This document shows, one piece after another, positions 11,169 to 21,388 of a DNA stretch of 64,000 nt. The translations under genes and the position numbers were made by a program. Within the stretch, counting starts at the first letter, position 1. Every line of letters starts with the position of its first letter. This DNA is from Enterovibrio qingdaonensis (lineage in GTDB: Bacteria; Pseudomonadota; Gammaproteobacteria; Enterobacterales; Vibrionaceae). The notes under the pieces are model-generated. The model saw only the letters and a program-made list of their open reading frames with translations, was not told the DNA's origin and searched no databases. The DNA is taken from the NCBI RefSeq assembly GCF_028683135.1, contig NZ_JAJUBB010000005.1, positions 124,001-188,000 on the forward strand, given 5' to 3'.

Positions 11169-12713
11169 ATGACTGTCGCTCAAAAAAACAGAAAAAAGAC
11201 TCTCAGTGATGGTCCAGATTGGACATTTGATCTGCTGGACAAATACCACAATGAAATCAAACGCGTTGCTGCCCACTACAAACTGGACACCTACGTTAAT
11301 CAGATTGAGATCATTACCGCCGAACAGATGATGGATGCATACTCCAGTGTCGGCATGCCCATCAACTACAGTCACTGGTCATTTGGCAAAAAGTTCATCG
11401 AGACGGAACGCGGCTACAAACACGGTCACATGGGCTTGGCGTATGAAATCGTGATCAACTCTGATCCTTGTATCGCGTATTTGATGGAAGAAAACACGAT
11501 CACGATGCAGGCACTTGTCATGGCGCACGCCTGTTATGGCCACAATTCATTCTTCAAAGGCAATTACCTGTTCCAGACATGGACAGACGCAGGTTCTATC
11601 ATCGACTATCTCCTGTTTGCCAAAAAGTACATCAGTGAATGTGAGGAGAAGTACGGTGTCGATGAGGTTGAAAAGCTACTCGACTCCTGCCACGCCCTGA
11701 TGAACTATGGCGTCGACCGATACAAACGCCCTCAAAAAATCTCCATGGCGGAAGAGAAGGCTAGACAAAAAGCACGTGAAGATTATCTTCAAACTCAAGT
11801 GAATGCACTTTGGCGCACTATCCCCACCAGCGAGAAGAAACGAGAGAAAGAAGTGGAACGCTTCCCTGCTGAACCGCAGGAAAACATCCTCTACTTTTTT
11901 GAGAAGCACTCGCCTTTGCTCGAACCTTGGCAACGCGAAGCGATCCGCATCGTGAGAAAAGTGAGCCAATATTTCTACCCGCAAAAACAAACGCAAGTGA
12001 TGAATGAAGGCTGGGCCACATTCTGGCACTACACCATCTTGAATCACCTCTATGACGAAGGCTTGGTGACTGATCGCTTTATCTTGGAGTTCCTACACAG
12101 TCATACAAATGTCGTAGCGCAGCCGCCGTATAACAGCAAATTCTATAGCGGGATTAACCCTTATGCGCTTGGCTTTGCGATGTTTCAGGACATTCGACGT
12201 ATTTGTGAAGAGCCGACAGAAGAAGACAAATATTGGTTCCCCGATATCGCCGGAAGCGATTGGCTAGAAACCCTTCATTTCGCCATGCAGAATTTTAAAG
12301 ACGAGAGCTTCATCAGCCAGTTCTTATCGCCAAAAGTCATGCGAGATATGAAGTTTTTCTCAATCAATGATGATGACAGACAAAACTTCATTGAGGTCAC
12401 CAGTATTCACAATGAGGAAGGTTATCGACAAATCCGCGAGAAATTGTCTGCTCAGTACAACCTGAGTAATCATGAGCCCAACATTCAGGTTTGGGATGTG
12501 GATCTGCGTGGTAATCGCTCTCTCACGCTGCGCTATGTGCCACACAATCGAATTCCACTGAATGACTCTTATCAAGAAGTACTCAAGCATGTCCATAGAT
12601 TGTGGGGGTTTGAGGTGGTGCTCGAAGAGGAAACGTCAGATGGTAAGGGCAAAATAATCTCTACCTGCCCTAAACGCCCACAATTCGATCCAGACTTGAT
12701 CCCTGGTACCTAA
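11169..12713 (+). CDS. ycgB: SpoVR family protein (YcgB-like)
   Basis: A 514-residue cytoplasmic protein of the SpoVR family, named for a Bacillus spore-cortex gene and widespread in non-sporulating proteobacteria. Family hallmarks include GHNSFFKGNYLF and NEGWATFWHYTI, the latter with a metal-site-like NEGWA/H pattern. AAGGAGG lies seven bases before the ATG. It is third and last in the prkA-yeaH-spoVR operon, which closes at a strong terminator. Confidence 0.95.
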   Translation: MTVAQKNRKKTLSDGPDWTFDLLDKYHNEIKRVAAHYKLDTYVNQIEIITAEQMMDAYSSVGMPINYSHWSFGKKFIETERGYKHGHMGLAYEIVINSDPCIAYLMEENTITMQALVMAHACYGHNSFFKGNYLFQTWTDAGSIIDYLLFAKKYISECEEKYGVDEVEKLLDSCHALMNYGVDRYKRPQKISMAEEKARQKAREDYLQTQVNALWRTIPTSEKKREKEVERFPAEPQENILYFFEKHSPLLEPWQREAIRIVRKVSQYFYPQKQTQVMNEGWATFWHYTILNHLYDEGLVTDRFILEFLHSHTNVVAQPPYNSKFYSGINPYALGFAMFQDIRRICEEPTEEDKYWFPDIAGSDWLETLHFAMQNFKDESFISQFLSPKVMRDMKFFSINDDDRQNFIEVTSIHNEEGYRQIREKLSAQYNLSNHEPNIQVWDVDLRGNRSLTLRYVPHNRIPLNDSYQEVLKHVHRLWGFEVVLEEETSDGKGKIISTCPKRPQFDPDLIPGT

Positions 12714-12750
12714 GCAATACCTCTGGGCGAAACAGTACCGACGTAAAAAC

Positions 12751-12780
12751 AAAAAAACCGCCAGATTGGCGGTTTTTTTT
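12751..12780. terminator. Bidirectional terminator between spoVR and fadR
   Basis: AAACCGCCA/TGGCGGTTT stem with a GAT loop, A-run on the left and T-run on the right, lying between convergent genes. Confidence 0.9.
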
Positions 12781-12794
12781 GAGCGCAAGCGTGC

Positions 12795-13646
12795 TTACGC
12801 TTCTTCTTGTTCCATCAGTTTGGCGATGCTGTCACGGTTAACAAACCACATTGCCCCACTTTCACGGCCATACTGTTTAACGCGCTCTGCCACTTCACCG
12901 TGACGACCTTCCACCGTAATCGCCAGCAACTCACGATAAAATTGCAGTGCTAATTCACAAGCACGCTTATCCATGAAGTAGTAACCGCCAACACGAGAGT
13001 AAATCTTGCGCATACCGTTCATTGTCAACACGTAAACTTTATTGCCTGAGCGTTGCGCCATACCTTGGAATAGCATGTAGTCAAAATGGTTGAATGCACG
13101 TGCTCGACACACCGCTTCGCATAGTGCTAAATCAGTCTTACCAAACGTATCAAAGATTTTTTTCACGTCTTGTTGAATCGCATCTTTCTCTTCAATACCT
13201 TCAACAAAGCTCGCATAGCTTTCACTCGCTAACAATTCTTCGCATCGGCTGATCACTTTTTCAATCAACGCTGCACATAGTTGCGGGTCATTTTTCACTG
13301 CATAGCGCATGTATACACCGCTAATGTCGGTGCGCGCTGCAAGCAGGTTCTCAAGCACACCTTGGACATCTTCACCTTCTAAGGTGACAAGCGTGTCTAG
13401 AATGCTCAGTCCTGATGTATTCATGTAATCATTGACGCGGGTCGGCTTGCCATGCTGGATAGTCAACCATCCATCACGTGCTAAACGTTGCAATACTTCA
13501 CGCAACGTCGTACGTGTTACACCGATGAGTTCCGACAATTCACGCTCTGCTGGCAGGATGGAGCCTTGAGGAAAGTGATTATTCCAAATGCTCTCGATAA
13601 TATATTTCTCAGCAAAAGTTGCCGGGCTGTCCGCCTTAATAACCAT
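12795..13646 (-). CDS. fadR: Fatty acid metabolism regulator FadR
   Basis: GntR-family DNA-binding protein that represses fatty-acid degradation and activates unsaturated fatty-acid synthesis; long-chain acyl-CoA releases it from DNA. The winged-helix domain is nearly identical to E. coli (LPAERELSELIGVTRTTLREV at residues 33-53). The protein has 283 residues against 239 in E. coli. The extra segment lies in the ligand-binding part around residues 130-180, as known for Vibrio FadR. ATG 13646 is chosen over the TTG at 13658 because GGAA lies just upstream. It is divergent from nhaB. Confidence 0.95.
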   Translation of the reverse strand: MVIKADSPATFAEKYIIESIWNNHFPQGSILPAERELSELIGVTRTTLREVLQRLARDGWLTIQHGKPTRVNDYMNTSGLSILDTLVTLEGEDVQGVLENLLAARTDISGVYMRYAVKNDPQLCAALIEKVISRCEELLASESYASFVEGIEEKDAIQQDVKKIFDTFGKTDLALCEAVCRARAFNHFDYMLFQGMAQRSGNKVYVLTMNGMRKIYSRVGGYYFMDKRACELALQFYRELLAITVEGRHGEVAERVKQYGRESGAMWFVNRDSIAKLMEQEEA

Positions 13647-14306
13647 TGAGTGTTCCAAGTTGCTTCTTATCTTGATTAATAACTCATCATACCACTTCTG
13701 GTCACATCCTAGAAACCTATGAGTGGAATCGTTTGCGTGGAATTGACGCAGATTTAACGGTACAGGTCACAGATACTCAATTTGTACGCAAATTGTCATC
13801 AAATTTGGCAATGCTGACGCGGAACATTGATACCAATTAATAACATTCTCAATAGATGAAATGCGAGGTTCTTCATGATGTAGAAGCCTAATAACTCGCC
13901 AGTCGTCGAACAAATTCTCTCATTTTTTTAGCTCACGAATTAACCTTGATCGACATCACAGTTTGCAATAGATCTCGCGCATAGAATAAGCGCGCTTCAA
14001 TGTTACATATCGTTTCATTTTTAATGTGCTGAAGTTTTATTTTTTCGTAACAAACTCCAGTAATTTAATTAACATGCATTGGATTGTTGACTGTTTGGAA
14101 AGTCGCTGTATTGTGTGCATCGAATTCGTCTGACCCGCGGGCGATGAGGTGCAAAGCGTCAACTATTGGGCGGTTTCACAATGGAAAATTGTTATTTCAA
14201 CGCATCGCGAAATAAGATCACCATTCCTCTGTCCTCGGTAACAGCTTATTTACAACCATTTCAAGCCCCCAAGAATACTTGCATTAGAAAGAACAGAGAC
14301 TAATAC
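13647..14306. promoter_or_regulatory. fadR-nhaB divergent intergenic region
   Basis: A 660-base non-coding region with both promoters. CTGGTCACATCC at about 13699 resembles half of a FadR operator (TGGTCNGACCA), but the second half is poor. No other structured element was found, and the long AT-rich centre (13,860-14,100) is unexplained. Confidence 0.35.
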
Positions 14307-15893
14307 ATGGCCATTACGCTAAGGAACGCATTTATCAAGAATTTTCTTGGTAAGGCGCCAGACTGGTACAAAGCCGCGATCATCGCGTTTTTAATCATCA
14401 ACCCGATTTTATTTGCTATAGACCCATTTGTTGCGGGTTGGGTACTCGTCGTAGAGTTTATCTTCACCTTGGCGATGGCACTGAAGTGTTACCCACTTCA
14501 GCCAGGCGGCTTACTTGCCATTGAAGCGGTAGCCATTGGCATGACAAGCCCTGCTACGGTAAAACACGAACTGGTTGCTAACTTCGAAGTACTGCTGCTA
14601 CTTATCTTTATGGTTGCTGGCATCTACTTCATGAAACAGCTTCTGCTGTTTATCTTCACCAAAATACTGCTGGGTATCCGCTCTAAGGTACTTCTTTCTC
14701 TCGCATTCTGTGCCATGGCAGCATTCCTTTCTGCTTTCTTAGATGCACTGACGGTTATCGCAGTGGTTATCAGTGTTGCAGTGGGTTTCTACGGTATCTA
14801 CCACCGTGTTGCTTCGGGTGCAGATTTCACCTCATCGCATGACATCAACTCGGATGAGTCAGTGCGTGACGACTTAAGCCGTGATGACCTAGAAAACTAC
14901 CGCGCATTCCTGCGCAGCTTGCTAATGCACGCGGGTGTAGGTACTGCTCTGGGTGGTGTAATGACCATGGTAGGTGAACCTCAAAACCTGATCATCGCTG
15001 AAAAAGCAGGTTGGCAGTTCGGGGAATTCATTATCCGTATGTTGCCAGTCACCCTACCCGTTCTTATCTGTGGCATGCTAACTTGTGTTCTGGTCGAGAA
15101 ATTCCGTTTGTTTGACTACGGTACAGAACTACCAGAAAACGTACGCCAAATCTTAGTTGAGTTCGACCAAGCAGAGCGTGCGAAGCGCACTAACTACGAC
15201 GTAGCAAAGCTAATCGTCCAAGCACTGATTGCGGTTTGGTTGATTCTAGCTCTGGCTATGCACCTCGCTGCTGTTGGCCTAATTGGTCTAACCGTTATCA
15301 TCTTTGCTACCTCTTTCACTGGTGTTATTGATGAACACCAAATCGGTAAAGCATTCGAAGAAGCATTGCCATTTACTGCACTACTTGCTGTATTTTTCTC
15401 CGTCGTTGCCGTTATCGTTGACCAAGAGCTATTCACGCCAGTCATCGCAGCGGTATTACGCTTAGAAGGCAGTGATCAGCTTACGATGTTCTATATCGCG
15501 AACGGTTTGCTTTCGATGGTGTCTGATAACGTGTTCGTGGGTACCGTTTACATTAACGAAGTAAAAGCTGCGTTGATGGAAGGCGCAATCTCACGTGAAC
15601 AATTCGAGCTTTTGGCGGTGGCAATCAACACGGGTACTAACCTGCCATCTGTTGCTACACCTAATGGACAAGCAGCATTCTTGTTCCTGCTGACATCTAC
15701 CCTTGCACCGTTACTTCGCCTTTCTTACGGCAAGATGGTTTACATGGCATTGCCATATACACTGGTTCTTGGTTTGATCGGCTTGGCGGGCATTGAGTTC
15801 TTCCTCGTTCCAATGACAGATTGGTTCTACGATGCGGGTTGGATCTCAATCGGCGAGATCGGTTCAGCTGCCGCAGCGAGCGTTGGCCACTAA
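14307..15893 (+). CDS. nhaB: Na+/H+ antiporter NhaB
   Basis: Inner-membrane antiporter expelling sodium in exchange for protons. The 528-residue polytopic protein has the length of E. coli NhaB and the conserved blocks [16 protein letters not shown] (residues 139-154) and [16 protein letters not shown] (about 218-233). Its position beside divergent fadR and upstream of dsbB is conserved. The gene ends at a terminator just before dsbB. Confidence 0.95.
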   Translation: MAITLRNAFIKNFLGKAPDWYKAAIIAFLIINPILFAIDPFVAGWVLVVEFIFTLAMALKCYPLQPGGLLAIEAVAIGMTSPATVKHELVANFEVLLLLIFMVAGIYFMKQLLLFIFTKILLGIRSKVLLSLAFCAMAAFLSAFLDALTVIAVVISVAVGFYGIYHRVASGADFTSSHDINSDESVRDDLSRDDLENYRAFLRSLLMHAGVGTALGGVMTMVGEPQNLIIAEKAGWQFGEFIIRMLPVTLPVLICGMLTCVLVEKFRLFDYGTELPENVRQILVEFDQAERAKRTNYDVAKLIVQALIAVWLILALAMHLAAVGLIGLTVIIFATSFTGVIDEHQIGKAFEEALPFTALLAVFFSVVAVIVDQELFTPVIAAVLRLEGSDQLTMFYIANGLLSMVSDNVFVGTVYINEVKAALMEGAISREQFELLAVAINTGTNLPSVATPNGQAAFLFLLTSTLAPLLRLSYGKMVYMALPYTLVLGLIGLAGIEFFLVPMTDWFYDAGWISIGEIGSAAAASVGH

Positions 15894-15928
15894 AAGGTTG
15901 ATCTTAGATCGATTAAGCCTTTGAATAG

Positions 15929-15967
15929 CGAAGTCCTGCTAGAAACAGTAGGGCTTCGTTTTTTTTA
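15929..15967 (+). terminator. nhaB terminator
   Basis: Twelve-bp stem with G-T wobbles (15929-15940 with 15947-15958), AGAAAC loop, followed by eight or more T. Confidence 0.85.
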
Positions 15968-15983
15968 AATGGATTCGCTATTT

Positions 15984-16523
15984 ATGTTTTCCTACTTCAA
16001 TGAAATTTCGCGGGGCCGTGGTGCATGGTTTCTGTTAATGCTGTCGGCATTAACGTTTGAAGCGTGTGCTTTATTCTTCCAGCATGTCATGGATCTCGCA
16101 CCCTGTGTCATGTGTATCTACGAACGTGTTGCTATGTTAGGCGTTGTTGGCGCAGGCTTGCTGGGTATGATTGCACCCGCTAATGGGTTAATGCGTTGGT
16201 TAAGCCTCTCGGCATGGGGCATTTCTGCAGGGTGGGGATTAAAGCTGGCCATTGAGCATGTTGGCTACCAGTTCCCAGATCCCAATCAACTGTTTGGTGC
16301 AACGTGCGATATCTTCGTCTCTTTCCCTTCATGGGCACCATTAAATGAGTGGGTTCCTTCCGTCTTTGAAGCGAGCGGTGATTGTAGCAAAGTAGTTTGG
16401 CAGTTCCTGACACTGTCGATGCCTCAATGGCTGGTCGTAATATTTAGCGGAATGCTCGTTTTCTTGGCCATCGTGGTGCTCTCCCAATTCATTGGAAAGC
16501 GTCAACGCAGAATGTTTAGCTAA
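15984..16523 (+). CDS. dsbB: Disulfide bond formation protein DsbB
   Basis: Inner-membrane quinone reductase that reoxidises DsbA. Four membrane segments are visible, with the redox pair CVMC in PCVMCIYERV and a second periplasmic pair in ATCDIF and GDCSK. The start at 15984 aligns with the E. coli N-terminus (FNEISRGRGAW against FNQCSQGRGAW). An ATG at 15969 abuts the upstream terminator T-run and lacks a ribosome binding site. Confidence 0.95.
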   Translation: MFSYFNEISRGRGAWFLLMLSALTFEACALFFQHVMDLAPCVMCIYERVAMLGVVGAGLLGMIAPANGLMRWLSLSAWGISAGWGLKLAIEHVGYQFPDPNQLFGATCDIFVSFPSWAPLNEWVPSVFEASGDCSKVVWQFLTLSMPQWLVVIFSGMLVFLAIVVLSQFIGKRQRRMFS

Positions 16524-16554
16524 AAAAAATCCCAGCCTAGCTGGGATTTTTTTT
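16522..16554. terminator. Bidirectional terminator between dsbB and the Nudix gene
   Basis: AATCCCAG/CTGGGATT stem with a CCTAG loop, eight A before and eight T after; it begins at the dsbB stop codon. Confidence 0.9.
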
Positions 16555-16941
16555 GCTTTGAAGTTTTGCAACCAAGGGCTTATCGGCACTACTAAAACGG
16601 TAATCCCCCAACGCGTTAGCATCTACCCACGCCATCGCTTGGTGACAATGCAAGGTAATCTCTCCCGACGTGATAGTGCATTCATAGCTTCGCAAACAGA
16701 TCGTTTTTGTCGGATACGTATGGCGAGTTTCTAGTTGAAAAGCTCCAACTTCAACCTCCACTCCCAGCTCCTCGAAAAGCTCTCTCGCTAGTGCTTCTTG
16801 CTCTGACTCGCCAAGCTCAACTTTGCCGCCGGGAAACTCCCAAAGCCCAAGCCCTTCGTCGCTATCAAACCTTTGCGTGATCAGTATTTTATGACCGTCA
16901 CGAATGACACCCGCCACAACCAAAATTGCATCTTGGGGCAT
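16537..16941 (-). CDS. Nudix hydrolase, MutT/NudG-like
   Basis: A 134-residue pyrophosphohydrolase. The Nudix box GGKVELGESEQEALARELFEELG (shown here split: GGKVELGESE then RELFEELG) fits G-x5-E-x7-REUxEExGU. Overall similarity is closest to NudG/CTP pyrophosphohydrolase or MutT-type enzymes that hydrolyse modified nucleoside triphosphates; the substrate cannot be decided from sequence. The start is two bases after the stop of the upstream YecA-like gene, so the two form an operon. Confidence 0.85.
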   Translation of the reverse strand: MPQDAILVVAGVIRDGHKILITQRFDSDEGLGLWEFPGGKVELGESEQEALARELFEELGVEVEVGAFQLETRHTYPTKTICLRSYECTITSGEITLHCHQAMAWVDANALGDYRFSSADKPLVAKLQSKKNPS

Positions 16942-16943
16942 GG

Positions 16944-17588
16944 TTATTTACCGCAGCACTTCTTGAATTTTTTACCACTACCGCAAGGGCATGGGTCATT
17001 TCGACCAACAGACTTGTACGGGTTGACCGCTTGCGCGCCCGAGCCCTGTTGCACTTCGTCTGCCGCCAACGCAACTTCGTTGATCATTAGCTCCATTTGC
17101 TTGTAGTACTTTTCAGGGGACGGTAACGATGTCAGCCCAGCTTCTTGCATTTGTGCTAGCGTACCTTGCTCATCATGAAGAAACAGCATGGTTGTCATCA
17201 GTGCCGATAACATGCGGCGGCTACCGTCTGACACAGTCACCTCTTGCCATGCCGGTTCAATGTGCGGCCAAACGGCAAGAAAACCTTCAGAGAACACCTG
17301 ATGCTCTGCACTGCGTTCACCTTCCAAAGAAAGCGACTCAGGTAGCGTATACTGATGCCTCATTAACAGCGCATATTGCTGTTCAAAGCGCATCAAAACC
17401 GCTTTCTTTTGGTCTATGGTGATAAGTTCTACATTATCTTCATCCATACCACCCGTCTGAAGGATTGGCATCCATACGTCTGGATCCAGTGGTGCTGGAG
17501 ACAAGTTTGCCGCTAACAACGCACCTTCAATAAAGCTTGCAGGCATGCCATCCCAATCCTGTGGCATTTCAATTAATGTATTCATCAC
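16944..17588 (-). CDS. YecA/YgfB family (UPF0149) protein with SEC-C zinc motif
   Basis: A 214-residue soluble protein. The N-terminal 170 residues look like the UPF0149 family, and the C-terminus carries the SEC-C metal-binding motif [13 protein letters not shown] also found at the end of SecA. Such motifs bind zinc and can contact ribosomes or nucleic acid. The function of the family is not established. It is the first gene of a two-gene unit with the Nudix hydrolase. Confidence 0.8.
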   Translation of the reverse strand: MMNTLIEMPQDWDGMPASFIEGALLAANLSPAPLDPDVWMPILQTGGMDEDNVELITIDQKKAVLMRFEQQYALLMRHQYTLPESLSLEGERSAEHQVFSEGFLAVWPHIEPAWQEVTVSDGSRRMLSALMTTMLFLHDEQGTLAQMQEAGLTSLPSPEKYYKQMELMINEVALAADEVQQGSGAQAVNPYKSVGRNDPCPCGSGKKFKKCCGK

Positions 17589-17807
17589 TACTCTCGGCTA
17601 AACCAAAAAGTGGATCATATAGATCCAAGTCTGTAAGTCCAGCATTAGGCAATGCCTTCATGGCATCGAATTCTCTTTCATGAAAGACCTAAATTTCGTG
17701 CTCACGCGTTGCCTATGAGTTTCATCTAATATTCTGTCTAAGGGATTGAATAGATTTACGCAAATCATGGTAGCCTAAGCGCAATTGCTTAGTTGAAGGA
17801 AATTGCA

Positions 17808-18482
17808 GTGTCTTCGTCGAGAAGCGTTATTATTGCTGGAGCAACAGGTTTGGTTGGCGATGAGCTACTTCATCAGCTTCTTGGTGATCCAGACGTTTCA
17901 CACATTCATGTTGTCACGCGACGCCCTGTCTCAATAACCTCTGAAAAGATCATTGTGCATCAAAGCCAAGACTTGTCTGTCACGCATTGGCAGCCTCACT
18001 GGCCGGTGCCGATCCAAGGTTACATTGCCTTGGGGACAACATTGAAACAAGCAGGATCAAAAAAAGCATTGGAAGATGTCGATTACCATCTGGTGGTAAA
18101 AGTTGCCCGCATGATGGCTGTTGTCGGGGTAAAACATCTTGCTGTTGTTTCTAGCATGGGGGCGCACCCTTGGTCTCCCTCCCACTACCTGCGCTGTAAG
18201 GGAAAGATGGAGAGAACACTGTCAGACATGGGTTTTAAACGGCTTCTGTTTGCCCGTCCAGGTCCTTTACTTGGTGAGCGAGATGTGCCGAGAAAAGATG
18301 AACAGGCACTTAAGCGTATTTTGCCTTTTATCTCTCCGTTTCTAGCCGGTCCATTGGCCAACTTGGAACCCGTAGAAGGCGTTCGCGTTGCAAGAGCAAT
18401 GATAGGAACGCTTTCTGAAGAAAAGTGGCCTGGCCGTTTTGACTTCAGAATACTCCACGGCAAAACCCTCAATGAGGCCTGA
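17808..18482 (+). CDS. NAD(P)-binding Rossmann-fold protein
   Basis: A 224-residue protein with the N-terminal dinucleotide-binding motif GATGLVG at about residues 11-17, of the atypical short-chain dehydrogenase group that includes HTATIP2/YbjT-like proteins. No clear YxxxK active site: HYLRCKGKME holds a Tyr-Leu-Arg-Cys-Lys, which may play that role. GTG 17808 is preferred because AAGGAA precedes it. Substrate unknown. Confidence 0.75.
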   Translation: MSSSRSVIIAGATGLVGDELLHQLLGDPDVSHIHVVTRRPVSITSEKIIVHQSQDLSVTHWQPHWPVPIQGYIALGTTLKQAGSKKALEDVDYHLVVKVARMMAVVGVKHLAVVSSMGAHPWSPSHYLRCKGKMERTLSDMGFKRLLFARPGPLLGERDVPRKDEQALKRILPFISPFLAGPLANLEPVEGVRVARAMIGTLSEEKWPGRFDFRILHGKTLNEA

Positions 18483-18502
18483 AAGATAACGTCAAAAACT
18501 CA

Positions 18503-18532
18503 AAAAGGCAGACTGAGTCTGCCTTTTGTTTT
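18503..18532 (+). terminator. Terminator
   Basis: AAAGGCAGAC/GTCTGCCTTT stem with a three-base loop followed by TGTTTT; it lies 20 bases after the Rossmann-fold gene. Confidence 0.8.
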
Positions 18533-18587
18533 CACCACGATATAGCACGCATCTAAGATGCAACCAAACACCATTTTCAGCATCACT

Positions 18588-19547
18588 TTACACTAACGCT
18601 TTTTCGCTCTGTCTCAAGGCATTCGTAATCATGCCCAAAATCTGCTGCTTATTTTTCAACGCGCGAATATCGGCAAACAACGCACGGGCTTCGGGGTATT
18701 CGACTTGAAGGTAGCGAAACCACTGCTTAACACGATTCGGATAATACAGCCCTTTATCTCCTTGAATCTCAAACTCAGAGTATCTGACGAGAAGATCCAA
18801 AACTTCATGCCAACTCATTGGCGCAGCGTCATTCTTAATGTGTGCGGCTAGGTTTGGCATATTCAACGCGCCACGGCAGACCATTAACTTATCACTACCA
18901 GTGATTTCCGCGCATTTAATTGCATCATCACGGTTCCAGATATCGCCGTTTGCCGTCACTGGAATACTAAGACGCTGGGTAATGTCACCAATTAAGTCCC
19001 AACGAACCGTACCTGGTTTGTAAGCGTCGGCTTTACTTCTACCATGTACGACGATTTCATTCGCACCGCCCGACTGAACAGCATCGACAATTTCACGATA
19101 GGGTGAGCAATCGTCAAATCCCAGCCTCACTTTGGCACTAACAACATGTTCTGACGACACAGCATCGCGCACAGCTTTAATGACCTGATACATGAGTTCA
19201 GGCTCTTTAAGCAAGGCTGCACCTCCTTTATTGCCATTCACCGTTTTTGACGGGCAGCCAAAGTTAATATCAATTCCCGACGACCCCAACTCCGTCGCGA
19301 GCGCAGCATTCTCTGCCATGAATTCAGGAGCCTGACCAAGGAGTTGCACACGCACAGGCGTACCAGACAATGTTTTACCACCATTGTGCAGCTCAGGGCT
19401 CAGCTTGTGGAATACGCGGGGAGGAAGTTTGGCATCAACAACACGAACAAACTCCGTCACACAAAGATCGTACGGATTAATATCAGTCAGAATTTGACGC
19501 ATGAGAGGGTCAAGCACCCCCTCCATTGGGCCTAGTATCAGCTTCAA
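18588..19547 (-). CDS. dusC: tRNA-dihydrouridine synthase DusC
   Basis: Flavoenzyme reducing a specific uridine (position 16 in E. coli) of tRNA to dihydrouridine. The first residues KLILGPMEGVLD match the E. coli start, and the FMN-site block NFGCPSKTVNGNKGGAALL holds the catalytic Cys. The 319-residue length fits DusC. The likely start is TTG 19547, eight bases after AGAGG; frames extend further upstream, but the added residues are not conserved. Confidence 0.93.
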   Translation of the reverse strand: MKLILGPMEGVLDPLMRQILTDINPYDLCVTEFVRVVDAKLPPRVFHKLSPELHNGGKTLSGTPVRVQLLGQAPEFMAENAALATELGSSGIDINFGCPSKTVNGNKGGAALLKEPELMYQVIKAVRDAVSSEHVVSAKVRLGFDDCSPYREIVDAVQSGGANEIVVHGRSKADAYKPGTVRWDLIGDITQRLSIPVTANGDIWNRDDAIKCAEITGSDKLMVCRGALNMPNLAAHIKNDAAPMSWHEVLDLLVRYSEFEIQGDKGLYYPNRVKQWFRYLQVEYPEARALFADIRALKNKQQILGMITNALRQSEKALV

Positions 19548-19904
19548 ATTTACTGACCTCTGCACACGAATAAACACATATCGGTGTGGAAATGGAGGTT
19601 AATCACTTCATTCATATTGGTAACCAAGGAACACATATCAGAACGTTACGTAGCGATAGGAAGAGCGACAAACCCTTCTCGAACGACGATGAGCGCGTAT
19701 GGTACTTGAAATGCGCCAATATGAGTACCTTCGGTGCTCCCAAAGGAATGAGGAGAAAGTAGCGGAGGGAAATCAAAGGAAATGTCGGTCTGAGGATGGG
19801 GGAAGCAACATGCTTTTATCCTCCCCCCTAAGACACGATCAAACACGAATTACGGTAACTACACTGTCAGTGTATTGCATATGCCGTATGGCTATTTGGG
19901 GTCT
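19548..19904. other. Intergenic region, no supported gene
   Basis: About 360 bases. From 19745 to 19803 the plus strand is rich in GGA triplets and ends in an imperfect purine/pyrimidine hairpin (GGGGGAAGCA with TGCTTTTATCCTCCCCC, 19799-19829). No gene is supported, and no clear terminator with a T run is present. Confidence 0.35.
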
Positions 19905-20333
19905 TCAACAAACTCCACTAACAACGCGGAACCGATGTAAGCTGTCAGTTTCTCTTTCACTGGCAACCTTGTTTCTGAAAGAAACCATCATTGAAGCCAT
20001 CTGCGTGCTATTTTTCAAAAGCTCAATGCGTGCAGGCTCAGGCAATTTGGATATGACCATCATGAAGTCCATAACATCTTTACTATCTCTTACACTTTGA
20101 TAGTCAGCATGATCTCGGGAGTCTTCAAGAAACCACATGATTGGCATTTTAGTGATTTCCGCGATTTCCAATAACGTAGTCGTTTTGGCCGACGTTTTAC
20201 CGTTCTCAATGTCTAGATAGGTTTGCCTCGCAATATTTAGCTCTTTGGCCATTAAAACCTGCGTTTTGTGCGCCAGCTCTCTTGCGGTTTTTATTTTATA
20301 AGCAATTTTCTTTTTAGATAATTCAATATCCAT
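19905..20333 (-). CDS. Xre-family helix-turn-helix regulator
   Basis: A 142-residue protein with an N-terminal Cro/CI-type domain (residues 10-66: TQVLMAKELNIARQTYLDIENG). The C-terminal 70 residues are helical and not recognised. It is divergent from an alpha/beta hydrolase gene 135 bases away, whose promoter it could control. The region 19.9-22.3 kb looks more AT-rich than its neighbours, suggesting acquisition. Confidence 0.8.
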   Translation of the reverse strand: MDIELSKKKIAYKIKTARELAHKTQVLMAKELNIARQTYLDIENGKTSAKTTTLLEIAEITKMPIMWFLEDSRDHADYQSVRDSKDVMDFMMVISKLPEPARIELLKNSTQMASMMVSFRNKVASERETDSLHRFRVVSGVC

Positions 20334-20468
20334 TTATTCACCTATCTTTTCGAATGATTCCCATTCAGCACACGTTTTTACCTTAGTGTTTTTATTCTCA
20401 ATAGTTATGCGCCCTCAAAATTATGGATATATTTCTCCCTCCTTATAAAAAGAGAAAAGGTAGTAAAA

Positions 20469-21302
20469 ATGAACCATATTATTTTGAATAACAGAAAATA
20501 CCGCTACACTGTTTGTGAAAACAAAAACACAGACCAAGTGGCAATATTTCTTTTGGGTGCACTCCAAGACATCGAATCTGTCTCAGCGTTTTCCGAAGAA
20601 TTTTCTAAGACACTCACTTGCATAACTGTTGAGATTCCGGGGACTGGCTATGCTGAGCCACTTGACTCTAAAGTCACTATCCGTCAACAAAGTGAGATGC
20701 TGCTTGATTTCATTCATTATATGAATATTAAATCCGCACATATTATTGGCATCTCCTATGCTACCGCTATTTCAGTAGAACTTTGTAGCATTTGGCGTGG
20801 CGTTAAATCGTTAAGTATTTGTGGTGGTGTACCTGGCATTCCCACTTCTGGTATCGCAGCCACTAAAAAAATGATTGCAGCTTCTACCCAAAGTAAGGCC
20901 GACTTCGCAAAAACATTTGTAAGCTCTTTAACTGTCGACAACCCTGACATACCACGTTCCAAAGCAATCAAGCGCTCAATGGAAGCCAATATCGCCCGTC
21001 TTGACGATGAACGCATCGACATGTTCTTTGATAACTCAGTAAGGTTGCTTGTACATACACCATCAAACGTAACGCAGATTTCGATTCCAGCTGTTATATG
21101 TGCAGCTGAGTTCGATCCTTACGTAACAACTCAAATTGCTAAGGAGTTCTCTGACCAATTGCCAAACAGTCGATTCATTGAAATTAAAAATTCTGATCAT
21201 CTTGTTCATTTAGAACAACCGGAGAAAGTGACAAAAGCGTTAATCGCCCTAGCATCTTCTTCTGTATATGTGGAACAAATGCTTCTACCGATGGCAAGCT
21301 AA
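20469..21302 (+). CDS. Alpha/beta-fold hydrolase
   Basis: A 277-residue protein with the alpha/beta-hydrolase order: a probable oxyanion region FLLGALQD, the nucleophile elbow GISYAT near residue 100, a probable acid in AEFDPY (about 220) and a catalytic His in SDHLVHLE (about 244). The elbow is G-x-S-x-A rather than G-x-S-x-G, a tolerated but less common variant. There is no signal peptide. AAAGG lies upstream of ATG 20469. Substrate unknown. It lies between two genes for helix-turn-helix proteins. Confidence 0.8.
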   Translation: MNHIILNNRKYRYTVCENKNTDQVAIFLLGALQDIESVSAFSEEFSKTLTCITVEIPGTGYAEPLDSKVTIRQQSEMLLDFIHYMNIKSAHIIGISYATAISVELCSIWRGVKSLSICGGVPGIPTSGIAATKKMIAASTQSKADFAKTFVSSLTVDNPDIPRSKAIKRSMEANIARLDDERIDMFFDNSVRLLVHTPSNVTQISIPAVICAAEFDPYVTTQIAKEFSDQLPNSRFIEIKNSDHLVHLEQPEKVTKALIALASSSVYVEQMLLPMAS

Positions 21303-21388
21303 TTATTCAATTTAGATAAAATATGGTCAACGCAAAATCTTGCGTATTTTGCGTTGCCTATTTTCTACCTAATGTTTAGCTTCACATT

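Noticed and set aside
13699-13713. FadR operator upstream of fadR
   Set aside because: Only one half-site resembles the consensus; the second half is poor.
19745-19829. GGA-rich stretch considered as a CsrB-like small RNA
   Set aside because: The GGA triplets are not in repeated hairpin loops and there is no terminator T-run or promoter evidence; repeats of the CsrB type are absent.
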